Below are positions 16,128 through 24,727 of a DNA stretch of 64,000 nucleotides, in pieces. Source of the DNA: Clostridia bacterium. Lineage in GTDB: Bacteria; Bacillota; Clostridia; Oscillospirales; Acutalibacteraceae. Location of the stretch: positions 1-64,000 of the forward strand of contig JAFQQN010000015.1 in assembly GCA_017410605.1 (NCBI GenBank), given 5' to 3'. The stretch's first letter is position 1, and each line of letters starts with the position of its first letter. The notes beneath the pieces are model-generated. The model searched no databases and was not told where the DNA came from. It worked only from the letters and a program-made list of their open reading frames with translations. The translations under genes and the position numbers were made by a program.

Positions 16128-16631
16128 ATGGTTCTTAATTTAAAAGGCTTTTTGAACGGCGGTAACCGTGTTATTGAAATTAATACTACATTAGATTTTA
16201 CTAATGAAGAATTTTCGGGTGTTCGCTTGTTCGCAAAACCAACTGCGGTGGTTGGTAAGGTTGTTAATAAGGCAGATGTGACCGAGCTTTCTTTGGTTTG
16301 TTCTGTTGTTATTAATAAGCCCTGTGACCGTTGCGGTAAAGAAACAGTTAAGCAATTGCAAATTCCTATAAATCGCATTTTGGTTTCAGAAATTTCTGAT
16401 GATGAAAATGTTGACCTGCTTCTTATTGAAAATGATGAGCTCGATTTATATGAGGTTTGCTTCAGCGAAATTCTTTTAGCATTACCAATGAAACACCTCT
16501 GCAGTAATGACTGTAAGGGTATTTGTCCTTCTTGCGGCAAAAATCTTAACGAAGGTGACTGTGGTTGTGTTACCAAAAGTGTTGACCCCCGCCTGGAAGC
16601 TTTATTAAAGCTTTTAGAGGCCGAAGATTGA
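16128..16631 (+). CDS. yceD: YceD/DUF177 family protein, upstream of rpmF
   Basis: A 167-residue DUF177 protein. The family's central pattern of Cys residues is present in VINKPCDRCGKE (about residues 62-73), and the C-terminal region carries LCSNDCKGICPSCGKNLN, a Cys cluster that may bind zinc. DUF177 proteins are encoded next to rpmF in most bacteria; in plants and E. coli the family is connected with 23S rRNA processing or accumulation. The ATG at 16128 has GGGGTG upstream. rpmF follows 33 bp later in the same transcript. Confidence 0.92.
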   Translation: MVLNLKGFLNGGNRVIEINTTLDFTNEEFSGVRLFAKPTAVVGKVVNKADVTELSLVCSVVINKPCDRCGKETVKQLQIPINRILVSEISDDENVDLLLIENDELDLYEVCFSEILLALPMKHLCSNDCKGICPSCGKNLNEGDCGCVTKSVDPRLEALLKLLEAED

Positions 16632-16664
16632 TAACTATTCTTGTGTTTAAGGAGGTGCCTAAAA

Positions 16665-16847
16665 ATGGCAGTACCGAAGAGAAAAACATCTAAAGCACGT
16701 CGTGACAAAAGACGTTCAAACGTTTGGAAGATCAGCGCTCCTGCACTTGTAAAGTGCTCTCATTGCGGCGAATACAAAAGACCCCATAGACTTTGTTCTG
16801 CTTGCGGTCATTATGACGGCCGTGAGGTAGTTAAGGTAGAGGCTTAA
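16665..16847 (+). CDS. rpmF: 50S ribosomal protein L32
   Basis: L32 is a small zinc-binding protein of the large ribosomal subunit. The 60 residues show the classic [18 protein letters not shown] start and the ligand pairs CSHCGEY and CSACGHYDG (two CxxC motifs), so this is the zinc-containing C+ form. The ATG at 16665 is preceded by a perfect AAGGAGGTG (16649-16657), one of the strongest ribosome sites in the window. It forms a two-gene transcript with yceD. Confidence 0.98.
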   Translation: MAVPKRKTSKARRDKRRSNVWKISAPALVKCSHCGEYKRPHRLCSACGHYDGREVVKVEA

Positions 16848-16888
16848 GCCTTTTGTTACTTAAAACGTTTAACTGCTAGACAAAAATG

Positions 16889-16920
16889 ATAGAGAGGGAG
16901 ATTTCCTTCTCTATTTTTTT
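16889..16920 (+). terminator. Terminator after rpmF
   Basis: An ATAGAGA...TCTCTAT stem with inner GG/CC pairs (16889-16913) is followed by a run of seven T. Confidence 0.85.
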
Positions 16921-16953
16921 GTAAATACACAAGTTATATTAGGGGGAGTGACT

Positions 16954-18255
16954 GTGTCTGTTACAATTAAATATGTTGAACCGGGTTCTCCTTGTGATGT
17001 TGCCGGTTTAAAATCCGGTTATAAGCTTGTTTCAATTAACGGTAAAGAAATTGTAGACGTTTTAGATTACCGTTTTTATCAAAATGATAAAAAAATAAAG
17101 CTTGTGGCTCAGATAGACGGAAAACCAAAGCAATTTAAAATCAAAAAGGGAGAATATGAAGAGCTTGGGCTTGGTTTTGAAACCTATCTTATGGATAGTC
17201 AGCGCTCTTGTAGAAATAACTGTGTTTTTTGTTTCATTGACCAGCTTCCTAAGGGAATGAGAGAGTCGCTGTATTTTAAAGATGATGATTCGCGCCTTTC
17301 TTTTTTGTTTGGAAATTATATTACCCTTACCAATATAACCGAGCACGAGGTTGAGCGAATTATTAAATTGCATATAAGTCCAATTAACATTTCGGTTCAT
17401 ACCACTAATAGTGAGCTTCGCTGTAAAATGATGAATAATCGCTTTGCCGGTGATTCATTAAAGATTTTATACCGCCTTGCTAAAGCAGGTATTGAAATTA
17501 ACTGTCAATTGGTGCTCTGCCCGGGATATAACGACGGTGAAGAGCTTGAGCGCTCTCTATCCGACCTTATTAAACTTAAAAGTGTAAGAAGTATTGCGGC
17601 TGTGCCGGTTGGGCTGACAGCACACAGAGAGGGCTTGGCGCCATTGGAAGCCTTTAATGAACAGACTGCTGCTGCAGTTTTAGATATTATGGATAGATTT
17701 GGCGAAGAGTGTATAAACAAATACGGCGAAAGAAGAGTTTTTGCTGCTGATGAGTTTTATCTTTTGGCTAAGCGTTCTATGCCTCAGCCGGAATTTTATG
17801 AGGAATTTTTGCAAATTGAAAATGGTGTGGGAATGTGGTCGCTTTTTTTAAGTGAGGCATTAGAGGCAATCGACAACCTGGAAATTAAGCTTGACACACC
17901 AAGGCATATTTCGGTTGCTACGGGCGAGGCGGCATATCCGCTAATTAAAAATATTGTTGACAACGCCTCTTTAAAATGGCATAATTTATATTGTAAGGTT
18001 TATAAAATAAAAAATAACTTTTTTGGTGGCAAAATAACCGTCACAGGCCTCATTACAGGGCAAGATATTATAACTCAGCTTTCAAAAGAGGAACTTGGAG
18101 ATGCGGTTTTAATTTCAGCTAATATGCTTCGCCATGAAGGAGATAAATTTTTAGACGATGTTACACTTGAGGCTCTTTCCGAAGAGCTTAAAACAAGGGT
18201 GGTAACGGTTGAAAACGACGGGGCAGAATTTATATCTGCACTTTTGGAAGGTTAG
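16954..18255 (+). CDS. DUF512 protein: PDZ domain plus radical-SAM-like Fe-S domain
   Basis: A 433-residue protein. Residues 1-60 look like a PDZ domain (VEPGSPCDVAGLKSGYKLVSINGKE). This is followed by a CxxxCxxC cluster, CRNNCVFC (Cys86, Cys90, Cys93), as in radical SAM proteins, then FIDQLPKGMR and DDDSRLSFLFGNYITLTN, both typical of this family. The reaction is not known. In many Clostridia this gene sits just before der, as here (11-bp gap), and the operon continues with plsY and gpsA. GTG 16954 is chosen because AGGGGGA lies six bases upstream; GTG 16948 abuts the site. Confidence 0.88.
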   Translation: MSVTIKYVEPGSPCDVAGLKSGYKLVSINGKEIVDVLDYRFYQNDKKIKLVAQIDGKPKQFKIKKGEYEELGLGFETYLMDSQRSCRNNCVFCFIDQLPKGMRESLYFKDDDSRLSFLFGNYITLTNITEHEVERIIKLHISPINISVHTTNSELRCKMMNNRFAGDSLKILYRLAKAGIEINCQLVLCPGYNDGEELERSLSDLIKLKSVRSIAAVPVGLTAHREGLAPLEAFNEQTAAAVLDIMDRFGEECINKYGERRVFAADEFYLLAKRSMPQPEFYEEFLQIENGVGMWSLFLSEALEAIDNLEIKLDTPRHISVATGEAAYPLIKNIVDNASLKWHNLYCKVYKIKNNFFGGKITVTGLITGQDIITQLSKEELGDAVLISANMLRHEGDKFLDDVTLEALSEELKTRVVTVENDGAEFISALLEG

Positions 18256-18266
18256 GTGAATTTTTA

Positions 18267-19598
18267 ATGGCAAAACCTATAGTTGCTGTAGTTGGAAGAC
18301 CTAATGTTGGCAAGTCTACACTTTTTAATAAGCTTATTGGGCAAAGACTTTCTATAGTTGATGATACACCCGGTGTTACAAGGGACCGTATTTACGGTGA
18401 TGCTGAGTGGTTGGGTAAAGAAATAACCCTTATTGATACCGGTGGTATTGAGCCTAAAACTGACGATATTATTTTGGCTAAAATGCGCCAGCAAGCCGCC
18501 CTTGCTATTGATTTGGCAAGTGTTATAATTTTTGTTACAGATATTAAATCGGGCGTTGTTGCCGCCGATATTGAGGTAGCTTCAATGCTACAGCGCTCCG
18601 GAAAACCGGTTGTGCTTTGCGTAAATAAGTGTGACGGTGTTGGTGAACTTCCGGCCGATTTTTATGAGTTTTATAATTTGGGAATAGGCGAACCTATTGC
18701 TGTTTCTGCTGCTCACGGCCATGGCACAGGCGATTTGCTTGATGCTGTTTTTGAGCATATTAACCCTGAGGCCTTTGAGGATAACGATGATGATATAATA
18801 AGTGTTGCCGTAATAGGCAAGCCAAATGCCGGCAAATCTTCTCTTATTAACCGCATTTTAGGCGAAGAGCGTCTTATTGTATCTAATATTGCAGGAACAA
18901 CCAGAGATGCTGTTGACACCTATGTTACCATTGGTGAAACCAACTACAACCTTATTGATACAGCAGGACTAAGACGAAAAAGTAAAGTCTATGATAAAAT
19001 TGAAAAATACAGTGTTCTTAGGGCAAAAATGGCCGTTGAACGCGCTGATGTTTGTGTTATTATGCTTGATGCCGAGGAAGGCTTTACTGAACAAGATTCT
19101 AAGGTAGCAGGTATAGCCTTAGAGCAGGGCAAGGCCTGTATAATCGCTGTTAATAAGTGGGATCTTATTGAAAAAGACGGAACAACAATGGATTCATTCC
19201 GTAAAAAGCTTATGAAGGATTTTTCCTTTATGAGTTATGCACCTATAATTTTCATTTCGGCTAAAACAGGTCAGAGAATTGACCGTTTGTTTGAGCTTAT
19301 TAAATATGTTCATCAGCAGAACACAATGAGAATTTCCACCGGTAAGCTTAACGATATTCTCGCCGAATCTACAGCCCGAGTTCAGCCACCCAGTGATAAG
19401 GGTAAGAGACTTAAAATTTATTATATGACACAGGCTTCTACCAAGCCACCTACATTTGTTTGTTTTTGCAATAGGGCAGAGTTGTTTCATTTTTCATACC
19501 AAAGATATTTGGAAAACCAAATTCGCTCTGTTTTTGGTTTAGAGGGAACACCGGTCCGTTTTGTAATTCGTGAGCGTGGAGACACTAAAGGAGAATAG
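18267..19598 (+). CDS. der: Ribosome-assembly GTPase Der (EngA)
   Basis: Der is an essential tandem GTPase needed for 50S subunit maturation. The 443-residue frame contains two G domains: GRPNVGKST near residues 9-17 with DTPGVTRD and NKCD, and GKPNAGKSS near 185-193 with GTTRDAVDT and NKWD. A KH-like C-terminal domain follows (YYMTQASTKPPTFVCFCN). The length is typical. It sits between the DUF512 gene and plsY on one transcript, as in many Firmicutes. Confidence 0.97.
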   Translation: MAKPIVAVVGRPNVGKSTLFNKLIGQRLSIVDDTPGVTRDRIYGDAEWLGKEITLIDTGGIEPKTDDIILAKMRQQAALAIDLASVIIFVTDIKSGVVAADIEVASMLQRSGKPVVLCVNKCDGVGELPADFYEFYNLGIGEPIAVSAAHGHGTGDLLDAVFEHINPEAFEDNDDDIISVAVIGKPNAGKSSLINRILGEERLIVSNIAGTTRDAVDTYVTIGETNYNLIDTAGLRRKSKVYDKIEKYSVLRAKMAVERADVCVIMLDAEEGFTEQDSKVAGIALEQGKACIIAVNKWDLIEKDGTTMDSFRKKLMKDFSFMSYAPIIFISAKTGQRIDRLFELIKYVHQQNTMRISTGKLNDILAESTARVQPPSDKGKRLKIYYMTQASTKPPTFVCFCNRAELFHFSYQRYLENQIRSVFGLEGTPVRFVIRERGDTKGE

Positions 19599-19627
19599 CT
19601 TCGAAGACAGATTGTGAGGTTTTATAA

Positions 19628-20293
19628 TTGGATTTAGTTTTGGTTTTTGTTGCTGCAGCTTTTGCCTATATATTAGGTAGCCTTAATTTTGCTGTAATTT
19701 TTTCTAAGATTTTTGCCCATAAAGACGTGCGCAATTTTGGTAGCGGAAATGCGGGTATGACCAATATGCTTCGTGTGTTTGGTGTGTTACCAGGAATATT
19801 AACCTTTGTTTTTGATGTTTTAAAAGGCCTTGTTGCATGTTATATTGGCCGTTATGTTATTTTTGAGTACCTCAACGCCAATTACGGTGATAAGGGTTTT
19901 TATATTCCGGTTTACGGTGCATTGCTTTGCGGTATTTTTTGTATGCTTGGTCATGTCTTTCCTGTGTTTTTTAACTTTAAGGGCGGAAAGGCCGTTGCTG
20001 TTTCTGTAGGTATTTTTCTGGTTGCCCATTGGCAAGCAATTACTATTGCACTTTTGGTTTTTGTGATATTGCTGTTAATTACCAGAATTATTTCAATTAG
20101 TTCATTAACTGCTACTGTTACGGTGTTTGTTGTGTCTGTTTTAATTCCAAGTCAAAGCGGCGAACAATGGGTTGTTTTACTTATGACTTTTATTATGTGT
20201 GCCATTGTTTTTATAAAGCATAAAGATAATATTGTTCGTCTTATAAAGGGTGAAGAAAAGCCCATTTTTGGCAAAGGAAAGGCGGATAAATAA
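19628..20293 (+). CDS. plsY: Glycerol-3-phosphate acyltransferase PlsY
   Basis: PlsY makes lysophosphatidic acid from acyl phosphate and glycerol 3-phosphate, the first committed step of phospholipid synthesis. The 221-residue protein has about five membrane segments. Family motifs are present: GSLNFAVIFSK near 17-27, FGSGNAGMTNMLR (38-50), VFPVFFNFKGGKAVAV with the Gly-rich loop, and the TxRIxSxSS pattern in ITRIISISSL. The start is TTG 19628. gpsA, which makes its substrate, follows by a single base. Confidence 0.95.
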   Translation: MDLVLVFVAAAFAYILGSLNFAVIFSKIFAHKDVRNFGSGNAGMTNMLRVFGVLPGILTFVFDVLKGLVACYIGRYVIFEYLNANYGDKGFYIPVYGALLCGIFCMLGHVFPVFFNFKGGKAVAVSVGIFLVAHWQAITIALLVFVILLLITRIISISSLTATVTVFVVSVLIPSQSGEQWVVLLMTFIMCAIVFIKHKDNIVRLIKGEEKPIFGKGKADK

Positions 20294-20294
20294 T

Positions 20295-21281
20295 ATGAAA
20301 ATTTCTGTTTTAGGCTCAGGCGGTTGGGGTATAGCGATTTCTCTTGCGGCTAAAAGAAACGGTCATAGTGTTGTTCTTTGGTCCTTATTTGAAAAAGAGG
20401 TTAAGGAACTTTTACTGCGTAGAGAAAGCAGAAAACTTCTTCCCGGTGTTAAAATCCCGGAAGAGGTTTTAATAACTAATAATCTGTCTGATGCAGATGA
20501 TTCCGATATAGTTATTATTGCGGTTCCCTCTAACGCTGTAAGAGAAACAGCAAAGAGAATATCAACTATTAATAATGTGGGTATAGTTGTTAATTTGGCT
20601 AAGGGACTTGAGGCTGGTAGTTTGAAACGCTTGTCAGAGGTTATTGCTGACGAGGTGAAGCTTCCCGTTGTTGTTCTTTCGGGGCCCTCTCATGCCGAAG
20701 AGGTGGCAAGAGGAATACCTACATCGTTGGTGTCGGCTTCGAAAAATACCGAAGCGGCTAATAAAACTATTTCCGCATTAGCAAGTGAAAACCTAAGAAT
20801 ATATAAAAATAATGATATTGTCGGGGTTGAACTTGGCGGGGCACTTAAAAATATTATTGCTGTAGGCTCTGGTTTTTGTGACGGAATGGGTTTAGGCGAT
20901 AATACTAAGGCAGCCCTTATTACAAGAGGCCTTGCAGAGATAAGGCGATTAGGTTTGAAACTTGGGGCAGAAGAGCGTACCTTTTCAGGTCTTACAGGTA
21001 TGGGTGACCTTATTGTAACCTGTACTTCTGTTCATAGCCGCAACCACCGGTTTGGTGAGCTTATTGGCAAGAGCACTGATGTTGAAACCGCATTAAAGGT
21101 TGTAGGCACGGTAGAGGGCTATTATGCCACAAAACAAGCATATGAACTTGCTTTAAAAAACGGTGTAGATATGCCTATAATTACTCAATGCTACAAGGTG
21201 TTATATGAGAACTTTGATGTTCATGATTCGGTCAGAGAGCTTATGCTCAGGCCGATTAAAGATGAGGTTGAATTAATGTAA
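20295..21281 (+). CDS. gpsA: NAD(P)+-dependent glycerol-3-phosphate dehydrogenase
   Basis: GpsA reduces dihydroxyacetone phosphate to sn-glycerol 3-phosphate, feeding PlsY. The 328-residue protein opens with the Rossmann loop LGSGGWGIAIS (6-16). It has VVLSGPSHAEEVARGIPT and the C-terminal GLGDNTKAALITRGLAEI helix carrying the catalytic Lys region, then TFSGLTGMGDLIVTC. The start at ATG 20295 begins the conserved fold; an open frame upstream overlaps plsY and is rejected. Gene order plsY-gpsA couples supply and use of glycerol 3-phosphate. Confidence 0.96.
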   Translation: MKISVLGSGGWGIAISLAAKRNGHSVVLWSLFEKEVKELLLRRESRKLLPGVKIPEEVLITNNLSDADDSDIVIIAVPSNAVRETAKRISTINNVGIVVNLAKGLEAGSLKRLSEVIADEVKLPVVVLSGPSHAEEVARGIPTSLVSASKNTEAANKTISALASENLRIYKNNDIVGVELGGALKNIIAVGSGFCDGMGLGDNTKAALITRGLAEIRRLGLKLGAEERTFSGLTGMGDLIVTCTSVHSRNHRFGELIGKSTDVETALKVVGTVEGYYATKQAYELALKNGVDMPIITQCYKVLYENFDVHDSVRELMLRPIKDEVELM

Positions 21282-21293
21282 AACTTAAATTAT

Positions 21294-21328
21294 AAAAGCT
21301 CTGTTTATAAGAAATAAACAGAGCTTTT
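21294..21328. terminator. Bidirectional terminator between gpsA and the SPOCS gene
   Basis: A perfect 14-bp stem AAAAGCTCTGTTTA / TAAACAGAGCTTTT with a 7-nt loop has T runs on both strands and lies between two convergent genes. Confidence 0.9.
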
Positions 21329-21333
21329 GCGTT

Positions 21334-22869
21334 TTAAACCTTGTGACCGGAGATTAGAAGCATACAGGGTCCTGAAATTGTTTCTTCTTTTATATTATTA
21401 AATTCCATAATTTCTTTTTTACTTGCAGAAAAACTTTTTGCAATTTCCCAAAGCTCTTCTCCGGCATCGGCATAGTAAGCTATAATTGAAGAGTCATTAC
21501 AATTTGAATCAGATATTTCCTCGATGGTAATGTCGGTTATCAGATTAACAGAAGATATATCATAAACAGTCGACTTGAATAAAAGCTCTAGCCGTAAATC
21601 TATGTTTCCGCCGGATAGGTATGAATAATCATATTTTAAAATTTCACATACCGGTCGGCAGGTGGGACTGTTAAGCTCTTCAGCAATTTCCAAGGGATAT
21701 TCATAATCAATCAGTCGCTCAATAAAAATTGGTTCATTTTGCTCGGTGGTCACAATTGCACATACTGTTATAGCCCCAACTAGTTTCATATTACTATCGC
21801 TGTATCGGGCATAACAACCGTTGCTTTTACACCATAGAGCATCAATACTTTTATAATTTTCATCGGGCATCTGCAAGGTTTTTTGGCAACTGAAGGTCTG
21901 ACAGGAATTGTGAACAATTCTATTAAAACTAATTTCATTCTTTTGGGGGATTACCGAGTATTTTGTAGAATATAAATCGAAAATAACAGGAACGTTAGAA
22001 TCGCATCTTGCCCGTGCAGATATGCAAAATTTTGCAACCAGAACAAAGCTTCTGCATTCTCCACCAGGGTTGGTTCGCGGTGATACACTTATGCCCGAAA
22101 CCGATATGCTTGTGTCACATTCGCACTCGTCATTTATTCCTACAAAATCCAGAATTTGATTAAATGGCATACAAACGCGGTGTTTGCAAAGATTACCGCC
22201 TGTAGATAAATAAAAGCAATCAATATTTATATCACCCTTGGTAACAATTTTGCTATTAACATTTTTGTTTTCACTAATTATGGGGACAATATCGGTTTTA
22301 ATTATTTTTGCAATGCTTTCGGCAGAAGAATCTAATGCAATTTCTTCATCAACAATAAATGATTTTTCGGTCATTGCTAAGGGGGTTGTAGCTTTTGTTT
22401 CTCCGCAAAGCTGTTCGAAACAATCGCTGTCAATATCTGAAATTATACTTGCTTTTTTATTAATATATACCGCAACCTCAAGCTTTACAGAGGCCTTGAT
22501 ACTGAATTTTCGCTCGGTAACCGCGCGACAAGAATGCACAATGGCGCTTAAATTCACCTCACAGTTTCCACCCTCTAGTATTGAAGAGGTTTCAAAAAGC
22601 TTTTTATAGGGTATTTCGGATTCTGTAGAATATAATTTTCCCTCACTGTTGCAGTAAATAACTGTAAAAATGGCATTCCCTTCAACGCCTAAAGCATTTC
22701 CTGAAATTCGTTTTGAGGAAACGAATGGTGTGATTTCACACTTTAGAAGCCTGTTTATGTCAGGCTCGTAATCGGCAAGAGAAATATCTGTATCAATAGG
22801 AACCTCGGCTGTTTGTTCAAATATTAGCTCTTCGGCTGTCAAGTCAAATTTAGTGATTTTATAGTCCAT
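21334..22869 (-). CDS. SPOCS (DUF3794) and LysM protein, probable spore envelope protein
   Basis: A 511-residue protein with repeated DUF3794 (SPOCS) segments, recognisable by LADYEPDINRLLKCEITPFVSSKRI near residues 32-56, and a C-terminal LysM domain (ADAGEELWEIAKSFSASKKEIMEFNNI, about 465-492) that would bind peptidoglycan or cortex. SPOCS/LysM proteins are typical of spore-forming Clostridia and are thought to be part of the spore coat or its assembly. It lies alone on the minus strand with a ribosome site AAAGGAGAGG before ATG 22869. Many internal Cys residues (over 15) suggest cross-linking; that is inference. Confidence 0.85.
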   Translation of the reverse strand: MDYKITKFDLTAEELIFEQTAEVPIDTDISLADYEPDINRLLKCEITPFVSSKRISGNALGVEGNAIFTVIYCNSEGKLYSTESEIPYKKLFETSSILEGGNCEVNLSAIVHSCRAVTERKFSIKASVKLEVAVYINKKASIISDIDSDCFEQLCGETKATTPLAMTEKSFIVDEEIALDSSAESIAKIIKTDIVPIISENKNVNSKIVTKGDINIDCFYLSTGGNLCKHRVCMPFNQILDFVGINDECECDTSISVSGISVSPRTNPGGECRSFVLVAKFCISARARCDSNVPVIFDLYSTKYSVIPQKNEISFNRIVHNSCQTFSCQKTLQMPDENYKSIDALWCKSNGCYARYSDSNMKLVGAITVCAIVTTEQNEPIFIERLIDYEYPLEIAEELNSPTCRPVCEILKYDYSYLSGGNIDLRLELLFKSTVYDISSVNLITDITIEEISDSNCNDSSIIAYYADAGEELWEIAKSFSASKKEIMEFNNIKEETISGPCMLLISGHKV

Positions 22870-22933
22870 AAAACCTCTCCTTTATATATTTATCCAATTA
22901 ATTTTATTCCAAAGAAGAAGATAATATAACTAA

Positions 22934-22965
22934 AAGCCCGAAGAACCGTTAGATTCTTCGGGCTT
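22934..22965 (-). terminator. Terminator of the ytvI-like gene
   Basis: The stem AAGCCCGAAGAA / TTCTTCGGGCTT (12 bp, 8-nt loop) is followed on the minus strand by TTTTAG; it lies three bases after the stop of the gene read from the right. Confidence 0.85.
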
Positions 22966-22967
22966 GA

Positions 22968-24053
22968 CTATTCTTGTGTAATTTTTGAATTAGAGTTTAA
23001 AAACTTAATGGTGCCTTTTTTATAAAGGTCGTGAAGTACAATGAGTGTTATAGGGAATAGGAAAATTCCTATAAATCCCATAACACGGTAGCCAACAAAA
23101 ATAGAAAGTAACGTTACCAACGGGTGCAGCCCCACCTGTTCGCCAATAACCTTTGGCTCTAAGAAGTTTCTTACAACCGTAATTATAACGTATATAAGAA
23201 GTAAGAAAATGGCTTTCAAAACATCTCCTGTAAGCAGACTTATTATTGCCCAGGGAATAACCACGCCGCCGGTGCCCAAAACAGGAAGAATATCAATAAC
23301 ACTTATAATTGCAGCCAGTGTTATAAAGTTTTTGTGACCAATCAGAGCGAGTCCTATGCTAAGTTCAACAAAGGTTATAATCATTAAGAGCAAATAACCT
23401 CTAAGCAAACGAAAGATAGTTTTTGTAAAAAGTTCTTTAACCTCTATTAATATTGACCAGACTTTTTGGGGCATATGTTTAAAGGCAAACTCAATAATAG
23501 TATCATAATCTTTAGCGATATAACAACTTGCTACAACCGTAACGATGGTAGAAATTAGCACACTTGGTGTTGCTGCTGCAAGTTTTGTTACAACCGACGA
23601 CAAAACCGAGGTAAGTGAGTTAGTGAGGGTGCTTATTGCATTTTCGGGAATAGCCTGAATTGTGCTTATAAGATTTTGGGGAACATTGTCTAAAAGCTTT
23701 GATAAAGAAACTCCAAGCCCCTTTATAGCCGAAGTAATTTCCGGAATGATTCCGGGTAAAAACTTTGTGAGACTGTATAACCAACTATATAGACCATATG
23801 CAATAAGTGTGATAACACCTAATATGGCAAAATATGAAAGAACAACCAAAACAATTGTGGTTAGGCTTTTGGGAAGCTTGGTTTTTTTATTTATAAATCT
23901 AACCGGTTTTTGAACAATAAAGGAAACAAGTATTCCTATAACAAATGGTAATAAGTATGCCGACATAAACTTAAAGGTGAAATATATAATGGCAATAATT
24001 ACCGCCAAAAATACAAAGTCGATTAAAAATTTCCTTTTAGCTTCGGTATTCAT
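22968..24053 (-). CDS. ytvI: AI-2E/YtvI-family membrane permease, sporulation type
   Basis: A 361-residue membrane protein of the AI-2E (PerM) superfamily with about eight hydrophobic segments in the usual pattern: two or three at the N-terminus, a long amphipathic middle region, then a cluster at the C-terminus. The end carries the family motif VGLHPLVTLLSIFVGYRVMGFIGIFLFPI split over about 28 residues, and VIDILPVLGTGGVVIPWAI. It is most like YtvI, a membrane protein linked to sporulation in Bacillus and Clostridia. The neighbouring SPOCS gene on the same strand fits that. Substrate unknown. Confidence 0.85.
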   Translation of the reverse strand: MNTEAKRKFLIDFVFLAVIIAIIYFTFKFMSAYLLPFVIGILVSFIVQKPVRFINKKTKLPKSLTTIVLVVLSYFAILGVITLIAYGLYSWLYSLTKFLPGIIPEITSAIKGLGVSLSKLLDNVPQNLISTIQAIPENAISTLTNSLTSVLSSVVTKLAAATPSVLISTIVTVVASCYIAKDYDTIIEFAFKHMPQKVWSILIEVKELFTKTIFRLLRGYLLLMIITFVELSIGLALIGHKNFITLAAIISVIDILPVLGTGGVVIPWAIISLLTGDVLKAIFLLLIYVIITVVRNFLEPKVIGEQVGLHPLVTLLSIFVGYRVMGFIGIFLFPITLIVLHDLYKKGTIKFLNSNSKITQE

Positions 24054-24196
24054 TAATATTCTCCCTTCAAGATTAATACTAAATCATATATATTATAATA
24101 ACCTAAGTTAACTAATGTATCAAGTGCGTTTTTATAATTTTTGTTAAAATGCACATTATTCTTTTAAAAAGTTCATTATTTTTTAAATAATTACCA

Positions 24197-24225
24197 TTGA
24201 AAAAAAGAGTTATCTATGTTATATT
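24197..24225 (+). promoter_or_regulatory. Promoter of pheB-hom
   Basis: TTGAAA (24197-24202) and TATATT (24220-24225) with a 17-bp spacer, about 46 bp before the pheB start. No T-box or riboswitch is visible in the short leader. Confidence 0.75.
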
Positions 24226-24270
24226 ATTATTTGTGTAAAATACAGTTGTTTTTGATAGGTGGACACAAAA

Positions 24271-24714
24271 TTGAAGGATTCTAATCTTTTATTGGTTAAA
24301 GCCGATGTGCTGCCGGAGGTCTTTTTAAAAGTAATTAAAGCAAAATATTTATTAAGTAGTAAAAAGGCCAAAAGTGCTAGTGAAGCGGCAAGGCTTTGCG
24401 GAATTTCACGAAGTGCTTTTTATAAGTATAAAGATTCGGTTTTCCATTACGAGGAGCAGGGAGAAGACGGCATAGTAAACCTGTCTGCCGTTTTAGAAAA
24501 TGTATCAGGTGTTTTGTCTGATTTTATTTCAGCACTAACCGGTCAAGGCGCAAACATTTTAACAATTAATCAGGGTATGCCCTCGGGCGGTGTTGCTTCG
24601 GTTACTGTTTCTTACCGTAGTAAAGCATCTTCTATTAGCGTTGAAGAAATTTTAAGTGAACTATCTCAAATTAAAGGTGTTGTTTCTGTACATCAGGTTT
24701 TGGGAGAAATATAG
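24271..24714 (+). CDS. pheB: ACT-domain protein PheB (UPF0735 family)
   Basis: A 147-residue protein with the UPF0735 layout: LLLVKADVLPEVFLKVIKAK at the N-terminus, a short helix-turn-helix-like SASEAARLCGISRSAFYKYKD (about 36-56), then an ACT domain (70-147) that probably binds an amino acid. The family member pheB lies beside pheA in B. subtilis, but the function is not settled. TTG 24271 is preferred to GTG 24259, because AGGTGG lies nine bases before TTG and because PheB proteins start at this point. hom follows 13 bp downstream, so a regulatory link with threonine/methionine supply is plausible. Confidence 0.88.
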   Translation: MKDSNLLLVKADVLPEVFLKVIKAKYLLSSKKAKSASEAARLCGISRSAFYKYKDSVFHYEEQGEDGIVNLSAVLENVSGVLSDFISALTGQGANILTINQGMPSGGVASVTVSYRSKASSISVEEILSELSQIKGVVSVHQVLGEI

Positions 24715-24727
24715 GAGGATAATATAA

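Noticed and set aside
16103..16708. 201-codon minus-strand frame over yceD
   Set aside because: It lies antisense to yceD-rpmF and their promoter; the protein is Ser/Lys-rich without any family features.
24060..24258. Possible T-box before pheB-hom
   Set aside because: No T-box sequence (TGGNACCGCG) and no terminator stem is present.
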